From assembly GCA_951812505.1 (NCBI GenBank), contig CATOSI010000002.1:558001-622000 (forward strand): a DNA stretch of 64,000 nucleotides, written 5' to 3'. A program made the position numbers and the translations under genes. The notes beneath the pieces are model-generated. The model searched no databases and had not been told where the DNA came from. It saw nothing but the letters and a program-made list of their open reading frames with translations. Source of the stretch: an uncultured Dehalococcoidia bacterium (GTDB lineage Bacteria > Chloroflexota > Dehalococcoidia > Lucifugimonadales > UBA1123). Positions 53,437 to 62,161 of the stretch are shown here, one piece after another. How positions within the stretch are numbered: position 1 is the stretch's first letter; each line of letters starts with the position of its first letter.

Positions 53437-55791
53437 ATGCGTTCCGTTCATTTACTTCGTTGGGTACTAATGGCAGTTTTGGCGGCGACCCTGACATTCG
53501 CTGTGATGGCCTGCGGTTCGGCCGAAGAACCCGCGCCTGCCCCCACGACGGAAGATATGGCTGCCGCCATTCAGCAGGCCATGGCGGCCCAGCAGCCCGG
53601 CGTGACGGCGGAAGACATGGCTGCCGCCATCCAGCAGGCCATGGCGGCCCAGCAGCCCGGCGTGACCACAGAGGACGTGGCGTCGGAGATATCGAAGGCG
53701 CTGAGGGAGCAGCCCGGTGGAGTGACGTCAGAAGAGATGGCGGCCGCTATCCAGTCGGCCATGCAGGCCCAGCAACCCGGCGTGACCACAGCGGACGTGG
53801 GGGCGGAGATATCGAAAGCTCTGCGGGCTCAACCCGGCGGAGTGACGTCTCAGGAGATGGCGTCGGCCATAGCAAACGCGCTGGCCGAGCAGCCCGGAGT
53901 CACCACTGACGATGTGGCGGGGGAGATAGCCAAGGCGCTTGCTGCCCAGCCCGGTGGAGTCACCGAAGATCAGATGGCGATGGCGGTAGAGAGCGCTCTG
54001 AAGGCGCAGCCTGGAATAAGCCAAGAGGATATTCAGATGGCTGTCGAATCGGCGGTCGAGGTGGCAGTCGCGGCGGCTGTCCAAGAGGCTGTGACCACCG
54101 CGTTCGCCCAGGCGGAGGCAGTTGAGGTTACCGAAGTCACCACCGGGCAAGCGATGGCTAACCCGAACGCCAAGTACGGCGGCACGCTAACGATAGCGGA
54201 CTACCTATTCCCCGGCCTGAATCACCACCCATATGAACATGACGGCCACCACATGAATATCAACTCGATGCATGGCAAGCTTATCGAGTTCAACCCCGAG
54301 ACCGACGACCATTGGGATATAAGGGGCGACCTGGCCGCCAGCTGGGAAGTGGCCGGCGACGGCGTGACTTACACCTTCAACCTCGATGAAAGAGCCACCT
54401 GGCACGACGGCTTGCCCGTCACCGCCGAGGATGTGGTGTACAGCCTGGACACTATGCAGGACCCCGACACAGAGAGGCCAAGGCCCGTGTTCACGCAACT
54501 TGACTCATTTTACAAGCAGGGGAATAGCCGGGCATTGGACCAGAACACCGTACAGCTAACAATCGAGAACCCCTCAGGTGAGTTCCTCCCCACTTTGGCT
54601 CTGGCGTACTTCAACATAATCGCCAAGCACTGGGACGAGTCGGACATAGACAAGACCAAGTGGAGCAATTCCATGGGCGCGGGGCCCTTCCTGCCAGGAG
54701 AAATCGAGAACGACGTCTCCATGGAATTGATTAAGAACCCGGACTACTGGAAAGAAGGTCTCCCCTACGTTGACCGCATACAGCATTTCGTAATAACCGA
54801 AAGCGGCCCCACGATAGCGGCCTTCAGGACGGGGCGGGTGCTGACCCAGTCCTGGCTGGTCACCCCCGTCAGCAACAAGGAAGCGGTAAAGCTTGGGGAG
54901 GAAGAGCCTGACAAGCTGGACGTGCTGTGGTCAGGGAGTTTCGGGCCCGCGGGAATCCTTATGCCGATAAACCCGCCCTTCAATGATCTAAGGATTAGAC
55001 AGGCCTTCAATCTGGTCTTCGACCGCCACGAATTTGTGGAGGTGTTCGGCGCAGGACCCGGCACAGACCTTGCGGCCCCTTACTTCGGAGTGGACAACTG
55101 GTACGGCTATACGGCGGAAGAAGTGGCCAACTCGCCCGGTTATAGACAGCTTAACGGCGAGAAACATCCTGACGACTTAGCCGAGGCCAAGAGGCTGCTC
55201 GCCGAGTGGGAAGCGGAACACCCCAATGGCTTCGAGGCCACTGACACCACCGACCCCTGGATCTACACCCCCGGTGAGGGCCATAAGTTCACCATGATGA
55301 CCAGGATATCGGGAGACAAGGTATCCTGGGCTGAGCTGCAGTTGGAGCAGCTCAGGAGGTTCCTGGACATAGACGGGACCCTCACTCCAATAGATAGCGC
55401 CGCTGGCATATCGCGCTATAACGCGGAGACAGGCTACAGCGGCGCGGGGGACTTCCTCATCGCAGCCCAGGACCTTGGTCAGTTGATGATGCCGAGCACC
55501 CAGATAAGCCTTTTTGAAGGGGCTGAAACATGTTGCAAGTGGCTGTCGGAGCTCGCTCCCCAGTGGTTCAGGGATGCCGTAGTCGAGCAGGCAACCGAGC
55601 AAGACCCCGAAAAGCGAGTGGAAATCGTTCGTAATATGCAGAAGTACCTGATAGAAGAGGACCCCGGTCCCCTCCTGACTTTGTGGCACTCGGTTCGGCC
55701 GTACATTGTGAACAAGAAGCTCCAGAATTTCCATATGACGCCTACGATATACGCCCAGTTGAAGTGGGAGCATGTCTGGATCGAAGAGTAG
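53437..55791 (+). CDS. ABC transporter solute-binding lipoprotein with tandem-repeat linker
   Basis: 784 residues; ATG 53437 follows CAGGAGACAG. Signal peptide with lipobox AVMACGS. Residues about 40-205 are roughly eight or nine imperfect repeats of 20-22 residues built on (T)xEDMAAAIQQAMAAQQPGVT, predicted helical. This is followed by an SBP_bac_5 domain (KYGGTLTIADYLFPG, TYTFNLDERATWHDGLPVTA, GAGPFLPGEIEN, NDLRIRQAFNLVFDRHEFVE). It imports peptides or similar solutes with the two permeases at 57304 and 58593. The repeats probably form a rigid stalk lifting the binding domain from the membrane. Confidence 0.92.
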   Translation: MRSVHLLRWVLMAVLAATLTFAVMACGSAEEPAPAPTTEDMAAAIQQAMAAQQPGVTAEDMAAAIQQAMAAQQPGVTTEDVASEISKALREQPGGVTSEEMAAAIQSAMQAQQPGVTTADVGAEISKALRAQPGGVTSQEMASAIANALAEQPGVTTDDVAGEIAKALAAQPGGVTEDQMAMAVESALKAQPGISQEDIQMAVESAVEVAVAAAVQEAVTTAFAQAEAVEVTEVTTGQAMANPNAKYGGTLTIADYLFPGLNHHPYEHDGHHMNINSMHGKLIEFNPETDDHWDIRGDLAASWEVAGDGVTYTFNLDERATWHDGLPVTAEDVVYSLDTMQDPDTERPRPVFTQLDSFYKQGNSRALDQNTVQLTIENPSGEFLPTLALAYFNIIAKHWDESDIDKTKWSNSMGAGPFLPGEIENDVSMELIKNPDYWKEGLPYVDRIQHFVITESGPTIAAFRTGRVLTQSWLVTPVSNKEAVKLGEEEPDKLDVLWSGSFGPAGILMPINPPFNDLRIRQAFNLVFDRHEFVEVFGAGPGTDLAAPYFGVDNWYGYTAEEVANSPGYRQLNGEKHPDDLAEAKRLLAEWEAEHPNGFEATDTTDPWIYTPGEGHKFTMMTRISGDKVSWAELQLEQLRRFLDIDGTLTPIDSAAGISRYNAETGYSGAGDFLIAAQDLGQLMMPSTQISLFEGAETCCKWLSELAPQWFRDAVVEQATEQDPEKRVEIVRNMQKYLIEEDPGPLLTLWHSVRPYIVNKKLQNFHMTPTIYAQLKWEHVWIEE

Positions 55792-55937
55792 GTGCCAGGG
55801 GAAGGGTATTTCACCCTATCCCTACCACCACCAGTCTATCCTGAGCCTTCCGTCGAATGACGGGGGATCAGGATAGACCTACCTCTCCCCCCTGATGGAG
55901 CTTACAAGGGTAGGTAAGTCAATGAATCGTTCGCCCT

Positions 55938-56483
55938 GAGCTTGTCGAAGGGAGCTTGTCGAAGGGAGCTTGTCGAAGGGAGCTTGTCGAAGGGAGCTTG
56001 TCGAAGGGAGCTTGTCGAAGGGAGCTTGTCGAAGGGAGCTTGTCGAAGGGAGCTTGTCGAAGGGAGCTTGTCGAAGGGAGCTTGTCGAAGGGAGCTTGTC
56101 GAAGGGAGCTTGTCGAAGGGAGCTTGTCGAAGGGAGCTTGTCGAAGGGAGCTTGTCGAAGGGAGCTTGTCGAAGGGAGCTTGTCGAAGGGAGCTTGTCGA
56201 AGGGAGCTTGTCGAAGGGAGCTTGTCGAAGGGAGCCTGTCGAAGGGAGCCTGTCGAAGGGAGCCTGTCGAAGGGAGCCTGTCGAAGGGAGCTTGTCGAAG
56301 GGAGCCTGTCGAAGGGAGCCTGTCGAAGGGAGCCTGTCGAAGGGAGCCTGTCGAAGGGAGCCTGTCGAAGGGAGCTTGTCGAAGGGAGCCTGTCGAAGGG
56401 AGCCTGTCGAAGGGAGCTTGTCGAAGGGAGCCTGTCGAAGGGAGCCTGTCGAAGGGAGCTTGTCGAAGGGAGCCTGTCGAAGG
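55938..56483. repeat. Minisatellite: 39 x 14 bp (R1-derived)
   Basis: Exactly 39 head-to-tail copies of GAGCTTGTCGAAGG, with a C variant (GAGCCTGTCGAAGG). The first 21 copies are all T-type and copies 22-39 are mostly C-type with T at copies 26, 32, 35 and 38. It is preceded by TTCGCCCT and followed by a truncated R1 inverted half (TTCGACAAGCTCACCACGAA). It lies between the solute-binding gene and the GIY-YIG gene. Confidence 0.97.
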
Positions 56484-56599
56484 GCCGTCCGTTCATGGTT
56501 CGACAAGCTCACCACGAACGGACTACTCTAGTGACGCTTAATAAGGGAGCCTGTCGAAGGACGAGACCACAAGACAACACAGAGATTCACATACAGTCC

Positions 56600-56899
56600 A
56601 TGCACTCATTCCATGTATACATCCTGCGTTGCTCTGACGGCTCGTACTACACCGGACACACAGAGGACCTTGAAGCCAGGCTTGCTGCCCACCAACAAGG
56701 AACCATGAGAGGTTACACATTCAGCAGAAGGCCCGTACAACTCGCGTACTCATCGGAGTTCTCAGAAAGAGCCGATGCCCTAGAGATGGAGCGACGAATC
56801 AAGGGATGGTCCAGGCGAAAGAAGGAAGCGCTGATCCGAGGTGACTGGGATGAGGTCCGGCGACTCTCAAGAGGCAGTCCTTCGACAGGCTCAGGATGA
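56600..56899 (+). CDS. Solitary GIY-YIG endonuclease-domain protein
   Basis: 99 residues, MHSFHVYILRCSDGSYYTG, then HTEDLEARLAAHQQGTMRGY, then AYSSEFSERADALEMERRIK. The GIY-YIG core reads VYIL...SYYTG with the usual R and E positions (ERRIKGW). UPF0213-like size. Its last codons (SPSTGSG and the TGA at 56897-56899) are contributed by the first copy of a 33-bp repeat array, and an R1-derived array precedes it. It may nick or cut DNA; possible partner of the repeats (see findings). Confidence 0.88.
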   Translation: MHSFHVYILRCSDGSYYTGHTEDLEARLAAHQQGTMRGYTFSRRPVQLAYSSEFSERADALEMERRIKGWSRRKKEALIRGDWDEVRRLSRGSPSTGSG

Positions 56900-57174
56900 A
56901 TGAGTTAGTGTCCTTCGACAGGCTCAGGATGAATGAGTTAGTGTCCTTCGACAGGCTCAGGATGAATGAGTTAGTGTCCTTCGACAGGCTCAGGATGAAC
57001 GAGTTAGTGTCCTTCGACAGGCTCAGGATGAATGAGTTAGTGTCCTTCGACAGGCTCAGGATGAATGAGTTAGTGTCCTTCGACAGGCTCAGGATGAACG
57101 AGTTAGTGTCCTTCGACAGGCTCAGGATGAACGAGTTAGTGTCCTTCGACAGGCTCAGGATGAATGGTTTGCTG
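56878..57174. repeat. Minisatellite: 9 x 33 bp (R1-derived)
   Basis: Eight near-identical copies of a 33-bp unit (TCCTTCGACAGGCTCAGGAT then GAATGAGTTAGTG) plus a ninth with diverged end, from 56878. Single-base changes (AATGAG or AACGAG) distinguish copies. The unit contains the complement of R1. Being a multiple of three, it yields a long open frame (MNELVSFDRLR repeated), which is not regarded as a real gene. Confidence 0.96.
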
Positions 57175-57303
57175 AAGCTTTGAGCCTATCCCGTACTTGA
57201 TACAGGGATGGGGGTGAAACCCCAAATGCAAGCGCGGTCATTTTCAATACCTACCCCTCTCCCTCCTAATGGGGGGAGTTCTACCCTCTAACCAGGGGCG
57301 GCC

Positions 57304-58263
57304 ATGCAGACCTATATACTAAAAAGAGTCCTTCTGTTCATACCCACGCTGCTGGTGGTCTCGCTGCTGGTATTTTTCCTCATGCGTGTTATACCGGGCG
57401 ACCCCGCGCTCTTCCAGATGCACAGTTCCCTGGCGTTCTCAAGGGTCACAGAGAAACAGATCGAGGCCAAGCGGAAAGAGCTGGGAACGGACAGGCACAT
57501 CGCGGTCCAGTACGGAAGCTGGCTATGGGGTATGACCCATGGGGATTTCGGGACCTCGATGTACTTGCTCGAGCCTGTCAGTGACACCCTGTCCGCCAGG
57601 CTCCCCGTTACCCTGCAGCTGGCTGTCATGGCGCAATTCATAGCCCTGGCATTCGCTTTGCCTTTGGGTGTTTTTTCCGCTATGAAGCAGGACACGTGGG
57701 GCGACTATGCCGCCAGGATAGTGACCATGTTCGGAGTGGGGATTCCCACGTTCTATGTAGCAATCCTTACCATATACTTCCTGGTTCTTGTGTTCGGGTG
57801 GTCGCCGCCCCTGAAATACGCTGAGCTATGGGAGGACCCGCGGCTAAACTTCCAGCAGCTTATATTTCCGGCGCTCGCCCTCGGGTTCTATACTATGGCC
57901 ATCACGGCCCGGATGACCCGCTCCGCCATGCTGGAGGTGATCCGGGAGGACTACATCCGCACGGCCAGGTCCAAGGGCCTCATGGAAAGACCGGTCATCA
58001 TACGCCATGCCCTCAAGAACGCCGCCCTGCCGGTGCTGACCATCTTCGGGTGGCAGTTTGCGGCGATGATGGCCGGCTCGGTGACCACAGAGGAGATCTT
58101 TTCGATTCCCGGACTGGGCAGGACGCTAATTGATGCCATCGGACGCCGGGACTACATCATGATTCAGTCCCTGGTCATGGTGGTGGCGGTCATGATTATG
58201 TTGACGAATCTTGTGGTTGACATCATCTACGCCTGGCTGGACCCAAGGATACGTTTCTCGTAA
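57304..58263 (+). CDS. ABC transporter permease, DppB-type
   Basis: 319 residues. First transmembrane block RVLLFIPTLLVVSLLVFFLM, VIPGDPALFQM loop, and the permease signature in EVIREDYIRTARSKGLMERPVIIRHALKNAALPVLT (quoted here as pieces). Six membrane segments. It pairs with the DppC-type protein and the solute-binding protein upstream. The 1.1-kb repeat region separates it from the binding-protein gene, so cotranscription is uncertain. Confidence 0.93.
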   Translation: MQTYILKRVLLFIPTLLVVSLLVFFLMRVIPGDPALFQMHSSLAFSRVTEKQIEAKRKELGTDRHIAVQYGSWLWGMTHGDFGTSMYLLEPVSDTLSARLPVTLQLAVMAQFIALAFALPLGVFSAMKQDTWGDYAARIVTMFGVGIPTFYVAILTIYFLVLVFGWSPPLKYAELWEDPRLNFQQLIFPALALGFYTMAITARMTRSAMLEVIREDYIRTARSKGLMERPVIIRHALKNAALPVLTIFGWQFAAMMAGSVTTEEIFSIPGLGRTLIDAIGRRDYIMIQSLVMVVAVMIMLTNLVVDIIYAWLDPRIRFS

Positions 58264-58570
58264 GACGATTTCATAAGTCCCTTCTCCCTCGATGGGCTGA
58301 CAAGGGTATGTAAATGTGCAGCCAGCTATGAATTGCAATCAACAGGCCCCCTCCTCCTCAGGGCTGAGAGGGGTATGTAATTCAATAAACCCGTTCGTCC
58401 TGAGCTTGTCGAAGGACCAGGCCAAGAGTCCCTTCCCCCTCGACGGGCTTACAAGGGTATGTAAATGAGCAAAGCGACTATGAACGTCAACAAAAAGCCC
58501 CCTCTCCCTCAGGGAGAGGGCTGGGGTGAGGGTAATCCCCTCTAAATTGATACAGGTTCACTACCGCGCC
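58264..58570. repeat. R1, R2 and R3 repeats between the two permease genes
   Basis: Contains AAGTCCCTTCTCCCTCGATG (R3-like), CGTTCGTCCTGAGCTTGTCG (R1, single copy, about 58395-58416), a second R3-like copy, and R2 (CTCTCCCTCAGGGAGAGGGC, about 58502-58535). The permease genes are thus split by a repeat cluster. Confidence 0.85.
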
Positions 58571-58592
58571 CAAGGTGGACAAAGGTGGAAAG

Positions 58593-59567
58593 ATGAGTCA
58601 GGAGATACCCGGAGCGACAGCCGCCGCTGAGGCGCTGGCTCAGGAGATGAGACCGAGGCCCAAGGTTTGGCGGAATGCAGCCAACTTCTGCATTCAAAAG
58701 CCCCTGGGCGGCTTCGGGGCGATAGTAACCGTAATTCTCATAATAATCGCCGTCTTCGCCCCCCAGATCGCGCCCTATGACCCCCTTCGAGCCTATACCT
58801 CTCTTGTGTTCGCTTCCCCGGGTGCGTCGGATGAAACAGAGGACCCTCCGGTCAAGCTATGGCTGGGTGGCGACCGTCTGGGCCGCGATGTGCTGAGCAG
58901 GATGGTCTATGGGGCAAGGGTGTCCCTGTATGTGGCCGTAGCCAGTGTATTGGCCGGCGTAACCGTGGGCGCCTTGATTGGGATCACTACCGCCTACTTT
59001 GGAGGAGCGATAGACCTCATCGGCCAGAGGTTTGTTGACGCCCTCATGGCTGTCCCCGGCCTCATCATAGCTCTGGTCCTCCTGTCTGTGCTTGGCAGCG
59101 TCAACACGGGCGGCGGATTCGCGGGATTAGCGGGGTTGGAGAAGGTGATACTGGCTATAAGCGTGGGGTTCATACCCGGCACCGCTCGCACCATACGCTC
59201 CCAGGCGCTGAGGATAAAAGAGGGGGACTTCGTGCTGGCGGCGAGAGCCGTGGGCGCCCGCGACTGGCGCATTATTCTGCGCCACATAGCGCCCAATTGC
59301 TTTGCCGCTTACCTTATTATTTTTACAATCAGCATGGGCTGGGCGGTCATAACGGAGGCCACCCTCAGCTTCCTGGGTCTGGGCATTCCTCCGGACTTCC
59401 CCTCCTGGGGAGGAATGTTGACCGGGGCGACCGAGACATATACGAGTGTGGCGCCGTGGCTGGGCGTGTTCCCCGGAGCGGCAATTATCACTGTTGTATT
59501 AGCCTGGAACTTCCTGGGCGATTCGCTGCGGGACGTCCTGGACCCCCGGATGCGCGGAACGGGGTAA
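58593..59567 (+). CDS. ABC transporter permease, DppC-type
   Basis: About 324 residues from ATG 58593 (MSQEIPGATAAAEALAQEMR); a GTG 18 nt upstream is less likely because GGTGGAAAG lies directly before the ATG. N-terminal OppC leader with a hydrophobic segment (GFGAIVTVILIIIAVFAPQI), GGDRLGRDVLSRMVYGARVS, and the permease motif FVLAARAVGARDWRIILRHI. It completes the permease pair. ATP-binding subunits are not in this window. Confidence 0.92.
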   Translation: MSQEIPGATAAAEALAQEMRPRPKVWRNAANFCIQKPLGGFGAIVTVILIIIAVFAPQIAPYDPLRAYTSLVFASPGASDETEDPPVKLWLGGDRLGRDVLSRMVYGARVSLYVAVASVLAGVTVGALIGITTAYFGGAIDLIGQRFVDALMAVPGLIIALVLLSVLGSVNTGGGFAGLAGLEKVILAISVGFIPGTARTIRSQALRIKEGDFVLAARAVGARDWRIILRHIAPNCFAAYLIIFTISMGWAVITEATLSFLGLGIPPDFPSWGGMLTGATETYTSVAPWLGVFPGAAIITVVLAWNFLGDSLRDVLDPRMRGTG

Positions 59568-59639
59568 GATGCTATCTCAAATCCCCTCTCCCTCAGGGCT
59601 CACGGGGGTGAGTAAATGTGCAACCAGCTAAGAATGTCA

Positions 59640-59685
59640 ATCAACAGACCCCCTCTCCCTCAGGGAGAGGGTTGGGGTGAGGGTG
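59640..59685. repeat. R2 repeat, left flank of the DUF559 gene
   Basis: CCCTCTCCCTCAGGGAGAGGG is followed by TTGGGGTGAGGGTG, ending one base before the ATG of the nuclease gene. Confidence 0.85.
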
Positions 59686-60057
59686 ATGTCTCAAATATCC
59701 AGAGCCAGAGAGATGAGAAGACAGTCCACGGACGCCGAACGAGTACTCTGGTCGAAACTCCGCGACCGTCGGATGATGAATTGCAAGTTTCGCAGACAGT
59801 TTCCGACCGGCAGGTACATCGTGGACTTCGTGTGTCGTAAGCGCAATCTCATCATAGAGATCGACGGGGGACATCACGCGGACCAGCAGGACTACGACGC
59901 GGTCAGGACTGAATGGCTCCGGTCACAAGGATTCGATGTGCTCCGGTACTGGGACAACGATGTACTGACTCAGCTGGAATCGGTTCTGGAATCAATCGGG
60001 AACGAGCTCAAGAAGCGCGGCGCATCGTATTCACCCTCACCCCAGCCCTCTCCCTGA
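59686..60057 (+). CDS. DUF559 (Vsr-like) endonuclease-domain protein
   Basis: About 123 residues from ATG 59686 (MSQISRAREMRRQSTDAERV). The nuclease-like fold is shown by LWSKLRDRRMMNCKFRRQFP, YIVDFVCRKRNLIIEIDGGHH with the metal-site D and E-x-D, and WLRSQGFDVLRYWDNDVL. This is the DUF559 group of very-short-patch-repair-like endonucleases. An in-frame ATG 9 nt upstream would lie inside the repeat. The last residues (SYSPSPQPSP) and the TGA stop are R2 sequence. Hence both ends of the gene abut R2 copies in inverted orientation. Confidence 0.88.
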   Translation: MSQISRAREMRRQSTDAERVLWSKLRDRRMMNCKFRRQFPTGRYIVDFVCRKRNLIIEIDGGHHADQQDYDAVRTEWLRSQGFDVLRYWDNDVLTQLESVLESIGNELKKRGASYSPSPQPSP

Positions 60058-60072
60058 GGGAGAGGGGGCTAG
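60029..60072. repeat. R2 repeat, right flank of the DUF559 gene
   Basis: TCACCCTCACCCCAGCCCTC then TCCCTGAGGGAGAGGGGG. It is the inverted counterpart of the left flank and provides the last codons and stop of the DUF559 gene. Confidence 0.85.
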
Positions 60073-60136
60073 ACGATTGAGGCTCAAGCCTGAAAGTCAG
60101 TTCGTAGAAAAGAGATGCCAGAAAAGGAAATGCAGA

Positions 60137-60967
60137 ATGGAGCAGAATAGGCTGAGACTGAGTGGAAAGGTTGCCATCGTCACTGGGGCCGGGTCGAGTG
60201 GACCGGGCTTCGGCACAGGGAAAGCCACCTCGATACTATTCGCCCGCGAAGGCGCCAAAGTGCTGCTGGTTGACGCGGTTGCCAGCCGCGCGGAAGAAAC
60301 ACTGGCCATCATCGAGGAAGAAGGCGGCGAAGCGTCGGTGTTCGAGGCCGACGTTACCCGGTCCGACGACTGCCGGGCCATGGTGGAAGCCACCCTCGAT
60401 CGCTACGGCCCTCCGAGCATTCTGTTCAATAATGCGGCGGTCAACGCCGTCAGAGGCGACACCGTGGCTGATCTGGAGGAAGATGAGTGGGACCGCGTAC
60501 TGGGCGTCAACTTGAAGGGCGTCATGTTGACCAGCGGGCACACCGTTCCGGCCATGATCGAGGGCGGAGGCGGCTCGATCATCAACGTTTCGTCCACCGC
60601 GGGCATCCGGGCGGGCGGTGAAGTATCCTACGCGGCGGCCAAGGGCGGCATTGTCTCATTGACCTACTCCATGGCGGCCCATCACGGACGGGACAATATC
60701 CGGGTAAACTGCCTGGTCCCGGGACACCTTTGGACCCCTATGGTTTCGGCGGGCGCCAACAGTCCGGGAGGTACACCCATGACCGAGGAAAATCGCGAAC
60801 ACCGCCGAAGGGCCGGCGCCCTGGGCACCGAGGGCACCGCGTGGGACATTGCCTGGGCCGTGGTTTTCCTGGCAAGCGACGAGGCCCGCTGGATTTCAGG
60901 CGCGGTCCTGCCGGTGGACGCCGGAACATCGGCCATGCTGCCGGTCCAAATGTTCCGATTGACGTGA
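60137..60967 (+). CDS. Short-chain dehydrogenase/reductase
   Basis: About 276 residues from ATG 60137 (MEQNRLRLSGKVAIVTGAGS) with AAAGGAAA upstream. TGxxxGxG motif TGAGSSGPGFGTG, NNAAVNA, catalytic Ser in INVSSTAG, and YAAAKGG with the active-site YxxxK. Classical SDR; substrate unknown. An in-frame ATG at 60077 would add 20 basic residues of repeat-neighbouring sequence. It leads an operon-like run of oxidoreductases (SDR, LLM, 3-hydroxyisobutyrate dehydrogenase-like, CMD). Confidence 0.9.
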   Translation: MEQNRLRLSGKVAIVTGAGSSGPGFGTGKATSILFAREGAKVLLVDAVASRAEETLAIIEEEGGEASVFEADVTRSDDCRAMVEATLDRYGPPSILFNNAAVNAVRGDTVADLEEDEWDRVLGVNLKGVMLTSGHTVPAMIEGGGGSIINVSSTAGIRAGGEVSYAAAKGGIVSLTYSMAAHHGRDNIRVNCLVPGHLWTPMVSAGANSPGGTPMTEENREHRRRAGALGTEGTAWDIAWAVVFLASDEARWISGAVLPVDAGTSAMLPVQMFRLT

Positions 60968-61015
60968 CGCGCCGCGTGATGACCAGACGATATTCGAGGA
61001 AGGATATTCACTCCG

Positions 61016-61951
61016 ATGAAGATTGGCATCAGCAGCGGTAATTTCGGGTTCCACAGTGATTCTATGGACCCGGCGGCGCTCGGCAAAAAGGCAGAGGACC
61101 TGGGCTTTGAGTCCTTTTTCATGCCCGAGCACACCATTTTCCCCGTAGATTGCGCCAGCCCCTATGTTGGCACTCTGGACGGCTCGAGACCCGACTACCT
61201 GTCCCACCAGGCCGACCCTCTTATCACGCTGGCCAGAGTCTCCGCAGCTACCCGGGAGATCAAACTGGGAACGGCGGTCCTACTGGTTCCAGAGCATGAA
61301 CCCATGCTGCTGGCCAAGCAAATAGCCACGTTGGACTACCTGTCAGGGGGAAGATTCATATTCGGCATCGGCGCCGGGTGGAACCGGGAAGAGAGCGAGA
61401 TCCTGGGTGGGGACTTCGAACATCGCTGGACCCAGGTGCGAGAAGCTGTCCTGGCTATGAAGGAGCTCTGGACCAAAGACGAGGCCGAGTACCACGGCAG
61501 GTACTACGATTTCCCCCTGGTCAGGTGCAACCCCAAGCCGGCGCAGAAACCCCACCCTCCAGTGCTTTTGGGCGGCAATGCCAGGAACGTGTTCAGGCGG
61601 GCGGTTGCCTGGGGCGACGGCTGGATACCCGGGGTCCCCATTGGGAATATCGCCAGCGGGGCCGCCACGGAATACATCAAGCGCGGCAGGGACACCATGG
61701 ACGAACTGGCCTCCGCCGCGGGACGAGACCCCGGTTCATTAGGGATTACTATGTTTGTCGGCATTGACTCCATCATACACAATGTGAAATCCCTCGCCGA
61801 TGAGATCAGTATGTATGACGGAATAAACCCCGACGTTGTAGAATCCTTCGCCGATGTGGGCGTCGAGAGGGTGGTCTTCCAGACGCGCACCAACAGGGGC
61901 GAGGAGGCCCTGCGGGTTATAGAGCGGCTGGCCGAGCGAGTTCTGCGGTGA
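61016..61951 (+). CDS. LLM-class flavin/F420-dependent oxidoreductase
   Basis: 311 residues; ATG 61016 with GAGGAAGG about 15 nt upstream. Barrel features: FESFFMPEHTIFPV, TREIKLGTAVLLVPEHEPML, GRFIFGIGAGWNREESEILG, and PVLLGGNARNVFRRAVAWGD. The TAT-free cytoplasmic form resembles F420-dependent oxidoreductases (the TIGR03619-like group), but the cofactor is not proven. 48 bp after the SDR stop. Confidence 0.9.
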   Translation: MKIGISSGNFGFHSDSMDPAALGKKAEDLGFESFFMPEHTIFPVDCASPYVGTLDGSRPDYLSHQADPLITLARVSAATREIKLGTAVLLVPEHEPMLLAKQIATLDYLSGGRFIFGIGAGWNREESEILGGDFEHRWTQVREAVLAMKELWTKDEAEYHGRYYDFPLVRCNPKPAQKPHPPVLLGGNARNVFRRAVAWGDGWIPGVPIGNIASGAATEYIKRGRDTMDELASAAGRDPGSLGITMFVGIDSIIHNVKSLADEISMYDGINPDVVESFADVGVERVVFQTRTNRGEEALRVIERLAERVLR

Positions 61952-62161
61952 AGCCCGCTCGCCAGGCCTGCCAGTAACGGCGCCTCTCAGCCTGGACCAT
62001 ACGTCCAAACCCGCTGTGGTTTTATGCAAAGATTATGCGTTTACGATGATAGCCTGCTGCCCATTTAGGAAGGGAGTGACACGGCATAGAAGTGGTCATA
62101 AGAAAGTTAAAGTGGGCGAGAGCTTGGAAGTCACAGATCAGCTTTGAGGGAGAAATGGTAA

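Noticed and set aside
55919-56541. Five long overlapping open frames (190-300 residues) across the 14-bp array
   Set aside because: They arise because the 14-bp unit is stop-free in all frames used; composition is pure repeat and they overlap on both strands.
56896-57183. Frame encoding MNELVSFDRLR repeats
   Set aside because: A 33-bp non-coding repeat with no ribosome-binding site; only the first few bases are used by the GIY-YIG gene.
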